A stretch of DNA of 42,397 nucleotides from Flammeovirgaceae bacterium (GTDB lineage: Bacteria > Bacteroidota > Bacteroidia > Cytophagales > Cyclobacteriaceae), in the NCBI GenBank assembly GCA_021300095.1, contig JAJTHV010000189.1:1-42397 (forward strand), given 5' to 3'. Made by a program: the position numbers and the translations under genes. Each line of letters starts with the position of its first letter. Position 1 is the stretch's first letter. The notes beneath the pieces were generated by a model. That model made no database searches and was not told where the DNA came from. It saw only the letters and a list, made by a program, of their open reading frames with translations. Positions 34,735 through 42,397 of this stretch are shown one piece after another.

Positions 34735-35862
34735 CTATTTAAGAACCGCTATCATTTGGTTGATGGTTTCTTCTTTACCATTCCTTACAAATTTTACCAC
34801 ACAAATGTAATTGCCTATCTCCAATTTGCTGAAATCAAAATTTGCTTGCGTGGAGATAGCCGGTTGGGGGTAATTCTGAAAGGATTCCCATGATCTTATC
34901 TCTTTGCCCCAGCGATCCAGTAGGTAAACTTCATTCTCCGGGAAAGAATCAATGCCATCGATAAACAACACATCGTTTTTCTCGTCATTATCGGGTGTTA
35001 TTAATTTATGTACGATGACTGAGATTTTGTCTGATTTGGCCAATCCGAAAGTCTTTGCCTTTGAAGAGACGCCTTGCGTGCTGCTGTAGAATGTATTGTT
35101 CACAATTCCTCCAAGATTTGTTTGGACACCTGTAGAATTCGATTCTAATACAAGCGCATCTCCGTCTCCGGTAAAGAAGTTACTCGTTCCATTACTGCTT
35201 AATGAAATCGGATTTGAACTGTTCAAGGTTCCCGAAGTGCCAGCTGTTAACTCCCAAAAATGATCCGTAAAAATTTCTTTGATGCTTCCGGTAACAGGTG
35301 CAAAGCCGGGATTTGTTGTCACTATTTCCATGCCCACACCTGCAGCAGCATCGGCATCGTCAATCTTTAATGCAGCTGGATAAAAGCCGGTATTGTTGCC
35401 TATTGGAAAAATGTGGGGATTGCCTGCTGATAACATAAAAATCCTGCCATTCACATACGAATCATCATTGCCCACCAAAGGGGTTGTACCCTGATATCCC
35501 AATTTGCCGGGAATTGCCGGAGTTTTATCTACAAACAATTTTCCTTTTGTAAAGATGAGTTCATTTTTCACCAACCATTCGCCCGCCAATGCAAATGTAG
35601 CGTTGCTGTTGATGGTAATGCCTCCTACAGGCAAGGGACGCAAAGTGCCGTTTACTAAACCCTGTGCAGCAGTACCAGTAGCTGCTAAAATCAATTTAAG
35701 GTTGGTAAAATCCGTCTTTAGACTCTGGTTTTCAATTCTAGAAGTTGTCGCCATGGTAGTTCCGGTAGCAGCTACCACATCAGTTCCGGCTGAAATCACC
35801 ATCTGCGCCAAACCCATAAAAGGTGACATCAGCATGACTACGAATAGGTTGATTCTCTTCAT
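34735..35862 (-). CDS. T9SS type B (CHU_C) sorting-domain surface protein
   Basis: A 375-residue secreted protein. It has a signal peptide (MKRINLFVVMLMSPFMGLAQ), then a beta-rich region with GGITINSNATFALAGEWL repeats and an internal TSGTLNSSNPISLSSNG stretch. The gliding-motility-associated C-terminal domain is at residues about 290-375. HKLITPDNDEKNDVLFIDGI, VYLLDRWGKEIRSWE and the closing LEIGNYICVVKFVRN are visible. This domain directs type B cargo through the type IX system without PorU cleavage. Its operon partner is the PorP/SprF protein just downstream. The cargo's adhesive or matrix role is inferred. Confidence 0.87.
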   Translation of the reverse strand: MKRINLFVVMLMSPFMGLAQMVISAGTDVVAATGTTMATTSRIENQSLKTDFTNLKLILAATGTAAQGLVNGTLRPLPVGGITINSNATFALAGEWLVKNELIFTKGKLFVDKTPAIPGKLGYQGTTPLVGNDDSYVNGRIFMLSAGNPHIFPIGNNTGFYPAALKIDDADAAAGVGMEIVTTNPGFAPVTGSIKEIFTDHFWELTAGTSGTLNSSNPISLSSNGTSNFFTGDGDALVLESNSTGVQTNLGGIVNNTFYSSTQGVSSKAKTFGLAKSDKISVIVHKLITPDNDEKNDVLFIDGIDSFPENEVYLLDRWGKEIRSWESFQNYPQPAISTQANFDFSKLEIGNYICVVKFVRNGKEETINQMIAVLK

Positions 35863-36004
35863 ATTTAAACTGTATTTCCGTTCAGACCAGCTTTTCAGCT
35901 AATTTGAAGCGGTTTTCCTTTTATATCTCTTCTGGACATCTAAAGTAATCTCCTTACGGTGGATTGCCTATTTTTTATCCGTTTTTTAAGCGCACTAATT
36001 TGTA

Positions 36005-36050
36005 AGGCGTCTGACGGCTTATTGCTTGAACTTATAGCCGTCTGACGCCT
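36005..36050. repeat. Long inverted repeat between the adhesin and cargo genes
   Basis: AGGCGTCTGACGGCT (36005-36019) and AGCCGTCTGACGCCT (36036-36050) are inverted, pairing 14 of 15 bases around a 16-base loop. It lies just after the stop of the large leftward protein, so it may be a stem-type transcription terminator or mRNA stabiliser. There is no adjacent long T-run. The rest of the 195-bp gap (35,863-36,058) shows no gene. Confidence 0.6.
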
Positions 36051-36058
36051 ATAAATAC

Positions 36059-39000
36059 CTACTTTTTCTCTTCCTTTTTAGGTAACGCTGCATCTACAGT
36101 TAAGCCCAAAGCTGCTTTGATCTTCTCAATTTCTGATTTCAAAGAAGCCAATTCGCCTTCGCTGGTTGCTGCTTTGTTCAGGCTAGCCTCGAGCAGAGCA
36201 ATTTTTTTCTTGTTTTCAGCATCCTGTGATTGCAAGGAGTCGATTACCTTTTGCTGAGCATCCAGTTTTTTATTTAACTCCTGAATGGCACCAATACCAA
36301 TGGTATAGATGCGATCGTAGTCTACTGTATGCAAATCCTTCACTTCTTTACCATACACAAACAGATTCTCAGTGCTGATTGCCGCATTCTTAACCGTAAA
36401 CGTAGTTGGCGAAGAGATTTCTGTTACCGTTTCATTAAACTGGGTGCGATCATTAAACAAGCGAACTTGATCCCCTACTTTTAAATTATGCTCTTTGCTT
36501 AATTCAATCTTTACTACACCATCTGTTTTATTAGCTGCTTTAGCGGAGGAATAAATAGAAGGAATAAATTCACCGGTTGCCAGAATATTTACGGCTTCTG
36601 GAATTACTTCTTTCACCTCTTGTGCAATAAATCCTTTCTGAATTCTATTGCCTTGAGCTGCTCTATCTTTGTATTGATAATCCGTTACTTTCAGCGCCAT
36701 GATCTTCTCCAAGTCTTTTGAGGAATTGGAAGCAAATAAATTTTCTTTGATACGGCTATCTGAAGTAGCAAGGAAACCATTAGCGAGTATGTGATTATTT
36801 GCTCTTATGGAAACAGCGAAAACATTTCCTCCTCCAGTAACTCCACTACCACCGCTATTAGCCAGCCAATCAAAAGGGCCAAAAGGCGTTGTATAGCTTA
36901 CACCACCCGAAACATCTAATGGATAAGAAGGATTGGAATTATTAATACCTGTAAAACCGCCCGCTTTCATATACAATTGACCGGGGATCACCCCTGGCTG
37001 CATCAAGAATGGATTAACACCGCCTGCCGTCATATCTTGTATGACGTATTCTCCGCTACCGCCCAATACTATACCCCATTTTCGGGGAGTCGCATCGGTT
37101 TTCTCTAAGATATATCCTGTGTTACCTGTACCAGACAGATGGAGTATTTTTCCGGAAAAACCATTTGGGTTAGTAGTGCCAATACCCACATTTCCTGAAG
37201 CATCAATTCTCATGCTCTCTTGGAGGGAACCTGCCAATGCATTGGCAGTTGATGGACCAGCCGCCCGAAAAAATTGAATTGAATTACTTGCTGCGCTTGA
37301 GTTCAACCCAATGGCTGCGCCTCCCACGCTACCGTTTGTGTTGGCCCAGTACCAAAAATTGTTGGCATAACCCTGATAGAGGTTAGCTCCTAAATAGGCT
37401 GATCCGCTGGCAGTAGAACCTGCACCTAAATAGCTATTAAGTCTAATTCCATTGTTACTGAAAACATCTAATCCCGTTACAGGGTTGCTTACACCAATGC
37501 CTACGTTCCCTGCTGTGGTGATCCGTAATCTTTCAGCATTATTAGTGCCGAAGCGCATATCCATACCATCTTGATTCCAGAACTCTGAGATTCCATTGTC
37601 AAAATCAACACCAACAAAAACCGGATTTTGGAGGTTCGTTCCGTCTTGAGCAAATCGTATATAAGAATTAGTGTCGGTAAGGGTGGTATTTACGTCCAAT
37701 AATGTTCCGGCCGCACGACTGGCGACTGAAGTGGTTCCGGAAACATGTAGTTTAGAAGCCGGTGCGGTAGTGCCAATGCCCGTGTTGCCATTTCTAACTA
37801 TAAAATTTCCATAATTGGAAGCTGTAGTTTTGTCATTATTGATGATCACATTGTTCGTTCCGTTTTCAATTGTGAATGCATCCAAATAACCTCCTGCGGT
37901 ACTAAAAACTTTTGTCATTACCAGATCCGAGTTTCCTGAATTAGCAATAGCATCCATTTTGCGTGTGAATATTTCGTATTGCGTATTGATGGCACTTTGG
38001 AACATCTTGAAATGTATACCTGCCTTAGTCCCTAATGCCGAACCGGAGCTCTGTATTTCTAACATATTATCCGCGGCACCTTGGAAAGTAGTGGCTGTTG
38101 GCATGTTGGTGGCTCCTAAATCAAGATTACTTCCATTCAGCGTCAAGCCCAAACCTGCATTCAAACTGGCACCGCTAATCGGTGCCCAATTAGTTCCATT
38201 GTAAAAGTTAAATGCGTTGGTCGTTTGATTGAAAATCATTAATCCTGTTAACGGAGCAGTAATCGCATCACGATCTGCAGTGGTAACGGCTGGCATCATA
38301 AAACCGCGAGGTGTTCCACCACCCGCAGTGGTTTCTGACACCACATGTAACACTGCTGAGTTATCTGCAGCATCTTTATTGACGGAAAGACCCGTTTCGG
38401 TTAACACCATTCGGTTGGCAAGAGAGGTGCCAAAAGAAGCATTCGCTGCTGCCGTTGAATTGACATAAAGACCAGCTTTACTTGGCTCTAAGCCTAATAC
38501 ACTGGCACCGCCCGCTGTTGTATGCAAAAGATTGCCTCCACTTTCTCGTATGTTATGCGCAAACCCTGATCCAGACGGAAAATCAAACAAATGTGTAGCT
38601 GTTGTAATTTGTAGATCGGAAACAGGTTGAGTTGTTCCAATGCCTACGTTCACGGCATCTACACCCGTTCCTCCCAACACCATTGAATTGCTTGCCCCTA
38701 CTATGGCGTTTCTACCAATGGCGATCGAATTGACAAGGCCTGGAGAACTAACATCAGCAAAATTACCAATGGCGATATTCCCAGTGCCCGATGTATTTGT
38801 TTGTAGAGCTCCCGTACCCAATGCCACGTTGCCTGCACCGCTATTGTTCACTACAAGCGCATTGGTACCCAATGCCACATTTTGCCCGCCAGTGGTGACT
38901 TCACCCGCCCGATAGCCAAAGAATGCATTGGATGTAAGAGGATCAATAAGACCTGAATTGACATTATTTGTTTTGAATCGAAGAGCAACATTGTCGGTAG

Positions 39001-42000
39001 TTCCGATGAAATTAGTAGCGGAGTTGGTACCGGCTGTTCCCGTTAAGCCCCAACCTCCTGCAGCATTTTGCCAAGTGGCATTTCCACTGGCGTCAGACGT
39101 AAGCACGCGGCCCGCACTCAACGTGCCGCCTGTAATCTGCAGTTGACCCGCTACCAACTTGGCGGTAGTGCCGGTGCCTACATTTACGGTGGTAACGCCC
39201 GAATTGCCGAGTTGAATGGTATTGCTTGCTGTAACTATTGCTCCAGCCCCAAGAGCCGTTGCATTACTTAGATTATTCGATGCCACATCCGCGGAAGAAC
39301 CAATCACAGTATTATTACTTCCAGTTGTATTGGTAAGCAACGAATTATTACCATAGGCGGTATTATTTCCTCCTGTAGTGCTGTTGAACATGGAAGAGTA
39401 ACCAGAGGCCGTGTTGCCATTTCCAGTGGTATTATTTGAAAGTGTGCCCCAACCGGTAGCGGTATTATTGTTTCCTATCGTGTTATCGCTAAATGAAGAG
39501 CTACCAATCACAGTGTTAAAACTTCCGGTGGTGTTACCGACAAGAGCGCCAGAACCAAAAGCCGTATTGTCGCCTCCTGTGGTGTTAGATAAAAGTGAAC
39601 TCCACCCTTGGGCAGTATTGTTAGTTCCGGTGGTGTTATTAGAAAGTGCTTGGTAACCAATGCCTGTGTTGAACCATCCGGAAGTATTTACATTACCTGA
39701 TTGATATCCATAAAACGTATTGGCTGCAAGCCCTCCTATTGATCGCTCAATCCTGCCGGCCTTCTGGCCATTCATCAAAAAATTCACTGGCACATCATCC
39801 GTTGTTCCAATAAAATTAGTTCCATCTACTGTACCCGCATTTCCTGTTAGGCTCCAACCACTACCCCCAGAAGAAATATTCGTGCCATTCCAGAATAAAT
39901 CTCCACTTACGTTGTAAAGCCTGTCTGTAGTGGTGCTTGGTGCAGTAATTGGATTCAAATACGTAGCACCATTTACCTGAAATGTTTCGATTGGGTTATC
40001 TACCTGAATACCTACACCGGTTGGACGAACATTGAAGCGCATGGAGGGAGATGATGCAGCGCCTGCCGCAGCTCCAGCAGGAAACGTATACATGCCTGCT
40101 TTTCCATCACCTAATAAAATGGCACTATTTTCAGCAGTGCTGCGGTTGATGAAATTCGAGCCGTCAAAATAAATTCCGTGAGAAATGATGTCATCCCCAC
40201 TTGCATTGAAAAATCCTAAAGTACCTCCTATCTGAAGTAGAGTAAGAGGTGTGTCGGTGCCAATACCAATATTACCAGTTTTCTTTATGGTCATTTGTTT
40301 GGCAGCACCTGTATAGAAATCAAGGGTTTCCTGACCTGGCTGGCGGCTGGAGCCAATACCTTCGCCTGATCCGGTGCCAAATTGCAAAACTTGCGATTGA
40401 ACAAAGATACCATTGTTACTTCCTGCGTGATCAACAATAATACCTCCGCTCACAGAAAGTGCTTGCGATGGACCATTGGTGCCAATACCAACATTGCCAG
40501 TGGCTCCATCTACAAATAATCTATCCGTACCTGGTGGTCCAGTACGCACTCCAAAATTTCCTGATCCGATAATATTGAAGTCGTTGCCCGCTCTGTTAAT
40601 AACGGTTTGTCCCGTCAACGTGCCGCCTAATGTAAAGTCATTTCCTGTTTTAGTGATACCATTGCTGGCGGTAAAAACTGAACCCGCAGAGAGGTTCGTT
40701 CCATTCCAAAATAGATCACCCCCTACGTTGTAGAGTTTATCCGTTAATATAGCTGGTGCTGCCAACGGCTCAAGGCGCAAATCGCCATTCACATCAAGTC
40801 GAGCAGTTGGTAATGATTGATTAATACCGACATTGTTAGCAACTGTTATGGCTATACCCGGGGGTGACGAGCTATTATTTGTGTAAAGCCAAAGCGGATG
40901 ATTAGAGTTCGTACCAAACCATCCTGCGGTTCCATCGACAAATGTGCCCATCTCAGTAGTGCCGTCTGTATGGATAAGCCCAATTTGGCCACTTACAATG
41001 CGCAGTCTTCCTGCCAGGTGCAATCGCTCAGTAGGTGTGGTTGTGCCGATACCCACATTACCATTTACGTCAATCGCCATTCGGTCTGCGCCACTAGTTA
41101 TTAATGTGAGTGGGGTAGCATTGGTTGAACCTATTTTTTCGCCTCCTGCTAACGCATTTCCGCTTAAGCTCCAACCACTGCCGGTTGCCCAAGTTAAATT
41201 ACCAGCACCGTCATTGGTTAATACCGAATTGGCTGCGCCCTGATTGGTTGGAAAAGAAGTGGTAATGTTATTGATTTTGGTGATGTTTCCGGAAGCGTCA
41301 ACCACAAACTGACCGGCTGTTCCGGTAGTTAATGTACTGGTGGTTGATACAGCTTGTGCGCCAAAAGCAGGATTGATTTTTGCGCCATTGATATTGGCTG
41401 TTCCATTAATATCTGCATCGACAATAGTACCGTCTGTAATATCGGCAGAGGTTACAGTTGTAAGGGTAGTGATATCACCAGCACCCAGTATAGAAGTGCC
41501 GTTGATTGTTTTAATATTCGTTCCACTTACTAAAGGCGCTTGATAATCAGTCCCCGCAGTTGCCGCGCTAATGGTTGTTCCATTTGATTTAACCAAGCCA
41601 TTAATTGCCTTTACGGCAGGATCAGTTTCAGTGGCTACATAATCTGTTCCCGGAGTGGCAGCGCTAATGGTTGTACCATTGGATTTTACTAATCCATTGA
41701 TAGCTTTTACCGTTGGATCGGTTTCTGTTCCTGCAGGAAGGTTGATTAATTGAGAGCCGTCTATTGCCGGTAGTTTGCCGGTGCCATCTAATTGAACAAT
41801 TTTATTCGCGGTGGTACCAACATCAATTCGAGCTGTAGGAACCGTACCAGAAGCTAAGTTGCTGGCATTTAGATTTGTGAGAGCTGAACCGTTACCATTC
41901 GGAGCCAAATAATCTGTGCCTGCTGTTGCTGCACTAATTATTGTTCCATTGGATTTTACAATACCATTAATGGCCGTTACGGTTGGATCGGTTTCTGTTC

Positions 42001-42397
42001 CCGCAGGAAGATTGAGTAATTGAGATCCGTCAATAGCCGGAAGCTTGCCGGTGCCATCCAACTGTACAATTTTATTAGCAGTTGTTCCAACATCCACGGC
42101 AAGTGAACCACTTGTTGTAATAGGGCCGCCTACCAAACCAGTACCTGCACCCACACTTGTAACGGTACCTGTACCTGAAACAGCTTCCCAGGTTGGAGCT
42201 ACGCCTGGTCCACCGGAAGTAAGCACTTGCCCGGCAGTACCAGCCGTGTTGTTTGGCATTAATGCACCGGAGAATTTAAGGTTGCCTGTTATGTCTAGTT
42301 TTTCGGAAGGGTTTACGTTGCCAATACCACGGTTGCCGTTTTTTAAGACGGTAAGGGCGTTGCTTCTGGTAGTAAAGTCATTGCCATTGCCGATGAC
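36059..42397 (-). CDS. Giant adhesin-like protein with YadA-type head repeats and S74 chaperone (5' end outside)
   Basis: The frame is open from the right edge to 36059: at least 2112 residues, N-terminus missing. The visible part starts with VLKNGNRGIGNVNPSEKLDI. It has many collagen-free fibre modules (GNVGIGTTTP, LTSGGPGVAPTWE, TATHLFDFPSG) and YadA/Hep_Hag head repeats, a 17-residue period (NTTGNGNTA) at 39285-39650 and a short second set at about 38700-38880. The C-terminus has a peptidase S74 intramolecular chaperone: SDSRIKENL, with the Ser and the Lys five residues later, GFIAQEVKEVIP, and a final coiled coil ending in KKEEKK. S74 domains trimerise fibres and cut themselves off. I see no CHU_C or type A T9SS signal at the C-terminus. 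Confidence 0.88.
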   Translation of the reverse strand, partial: VIGNGNDFTTRSNALTVLKNGNRGIGNVNPSEKLDITGNLKFSGALMPNNTAGTAGQVLTSGGPGVAPTWEAVSGTGTVTSVGAGTGLVGGPITTSGSLAVDVGTTANKIVQLDGTGKLPAIDGSQLLNLPAGTETDPTVTAINGIVKSNGTIISAATAGTDYLAPNGNGSALTNLNASNLASGTVPTARIDVGTTANKIVQLDGTGKLPAIDGSQLINLPAGTETDPTVKAINGLVKSNGTTISAATPGTDYVATETDPAVKAINGLVKSNGTTISAATAGTDYQAPLVSGTNIKTINGTSILGAGDITTLTTVTSADITDGTIVDADINGTANINGAKINPAFGAQAVSTTSTLTTGTAGQFVVDASGNITKINNITTSFPTNQGAANSVLTNDGAGNLTWATGSGWSLSGNALAGGEKIGSTNATPLTLITSGADRMAIDVNGNVGIGTTTPTERLHLAGRLRIVSGQIGLIHTDGTTEMGTFVDGTAGWFGTNSNHPLWLYTNNSSSPPGIAITVANNVGINQSLPTARLDVNGDLRLEPLAAPAILTDKLYNVGGDLFWNGTNLSAGSVFTASNGITKTGNDFTLGGTLTGQTVINRAGNDFNIIGSGNFGVRTGPPGTDRLFVDGATGNVGIGTNGPSQALSVSGGIIVDHAGSNNGIFVQSQVLQFGTGSGEGIGSSRQPGQETLDFYTGAAKQMTIKKTGNIGIGTDTPLTLLQIGGTLGFFNASGDDIISHGIYFDGSNFINRSTAENSAILLGDGKAGMYTFPAGAAAGAASSPSMRFNVRPTGVGIQVDNPIETFQVNGATYLNPITAPSTTTDRLYNVSGDLFWNGTNISSGGSGWSLTGNAGTVDGTNFIGTTDDVPVNFLMNGQKAGRIERSIGGLAANTFYGYQSGNVNTSGWFNTGIGYQALSNNTTGTNNTAQGWSSLLSNTTGGDNTAFGSGALVGNTTGSFNTVIGSSSFSDNTIGNNNTATGWGTLSNNTTGNGNTASGYSSMFNSTTGGNNTAYGNNSLLTNTTGSNNTVIGSSADVASNNLSNATALGAGAIVTASNTIQLGNSGVTTVNVGTGTTAKLVAGQLQITGGTLSAGRVLTSDASGNATWQNAAGGWGLTGTAGTNSATNFIGTTDNVALRFKTNNVNSGLIDPLTSNAFFGYRAGEVTTGGQNVALGTNALVVNNSGAGNVALGTGALQTNTSGTGNIAIGNFADVSSPGLVNSIAIGRNAIVGASNSMVLGGTGVDAVNVGIGTTQPVSDLQITTATHLFDFPSGSGFAHNIRESGGNLLHTTAGGASVLGLEPSKAGLYVNSTAAANASFGTSLANRMVLTETGLSVNKDAADNSAVLHVVSETTAGGGTPRGFMMPAVTTADRDAITAPLTGLMIFNQTTNAFNFYNGTNWAPISGASLNAGLGLTLNGSNLDLGATNMPTATTFQGAADNMLEIQSSGSALGTKAGIHFKMFQSAINTQYEIFTRKMDAIANSGNSDLVMTKVFSTAGGYLDAFTIENGTNNVIINNDKTTASNYGNFIVRNGNTGIGTTAPASKLHVSGTTSVASRAAGTLLDVNTTLTDTNSYIRFAQDGTNLQNPVFVGVDFDNGISEFWNQDGMDMRFGTNNAERLRITTAGNVGIGVSNPVTGLDVFSNNGIRLNSYLGAGSTASGSAYLGANLYQGYANNFWYWANTNGSVGGAAIGLNSSAASNSIQFFRAAGPSTANALAGSLQESMRIDASGNVGIGTTNPNGFSGKILHLSGTGNTGYILEKTDATPRKWGIVLGGSGEYVIQDMTAGGVNPFLMQPGVIPGQLYMKAGGFTGINNSNPSYPLDVSGGVSYTTPFGPFDWLANSGGSGVTGGGNVFAVSIRANNHILANGFLATSDSRIKENLFASNSSKDLEKIMALKVTDYQYKDRAAQGNRIQKGFIAQEVKEVIPEAVNILATGEFIPSIYSSAKAANKTDGVVKIELSKEHNLKVGDQVRLFNDRTQFNETVTEISSPTTFTVKNAAISTENLFVYGKEVKDLHTVDYDRIYTIGIGAIQELNKKLDAQQKVIDSLQSQDAENKKKIALLEASLNKAATSEGELASLKSEIEKIKAALGLTVDAALPKKEEKK
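39285..39650 (-). repeat. 51-bp tandem repeats encoding YadA-head coils
   Basis: About seven degenerate 51-bp units on the minus strand encode 17-residue coils (NTTGGDNTAFGSGALVG, NTTGSFNTVIGSSSFSD and similar). The Asn/Thr/Gly corners and small residues match the left-handed parallel beta-roll of YadA-type heads. Seven adjacent similar units make copy-number change by recombination possible. Confidence 0.8.
41543..42100 (-). repeat. Duplicated fibre-module DNA in the adhesin gene
   Basis: Two near-identical stretches of about 170 bp (roughly 41654-41826 and 41925-42097) encode repeated modules with TETDPTV, AINGLVKSNGTTISAAT and TANKIVQLDGTGKLPAIDGS. A third partial copy lies at about 41560-41650. 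The nucleotide identity suggests recent duplication within the gene. Confidence 0.75.

Noticed and set aside
36059-42397. The fibre gene as part of a prophage
   Set aside because: S74 domains are found in phage tail fibres, but no terminase, portal, capsid or tail genes are nearby, and the neighbours are T9SS surface genes.

Overview
The window is a chromosomal segment of a member of the phylum Bacteroidota, most likely order Cytophagales. The evidence is the type IX secretion genes (porU, porV, a PorP/SprF-family protein and a CHU_C-type cargo), Bacteroidota-type promoters (TTG, 18-21 bp, TAnnTTTG), the near absence of Shine-Dalgarno sequences, and a moderate GC content. I see no rRNA, tRNA, CRISPR array, insertion sequence or phage structural module.

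Left part (1-9,300): the 3' end of a metallo-beta-lactamase-fold hydrolase, then a + strand run pssA - porU - porV - M16-like protein. This is followed by a - strand group: an arginase-fold protein with altered metal sites, a lipoprotein and a small coiled-coil protein. Next (9,300-14,900), nqrF stands alone without nqrA-E. Beside it lies the methionine operon metY-metX-hom, read leftward. Its 410-base leader is the most striking thing in the window. It has a Bacteroidota promoter, a complete SAM-I riboswitch, then a 39-codon ORF ending in ten cysteines within thirteen residues, then complementary segments and a terminator-like hairpin. This looks like SAM sensing and cysteine-codon sensing in tandem.

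Middle (14,900-23,900): a TPR histidine kinase with an in-frame amber codon near its start, dinB-like and fabG genes, lpdA, an ECF sigma / anti-sigma pair, a membrane protein with a kinase DHp helix pair but no ATPase domain, a redoxin, a HAD hydrolase and a Uma2-type nuclease-fold protein.

23,900-31,050 is an accessory-looking amide-ligase cluster. It has two divergent alpha/beta-hydrolases, a RimK-like ATP-grasp ligase, a GCS2 carboxylate-amine ligase, a class I glutamine amidotransferase and a second ATP-grasp-like protein that overlaps the amidotransferase by 4 bp. A DUF1016 nuclease gene carrying in-frame palindromic repeats sits inside it. Together these genes could build and trim a small peptide-like metabolite whose identity cannot be read from the sequence.

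Right part (31,080-42,397): a thiamine-pyrophosphokinase-like remnant, prmC, ribD, and a leftward surface-protein group. This group consists of a very large adhesin-like protein with YadA-type head repeats and a C-terminal S74 chaperone domain (5' end off the window), a type B-sorted T9SS cargo, and a PorP/SprF protein with an unusual basic tail.
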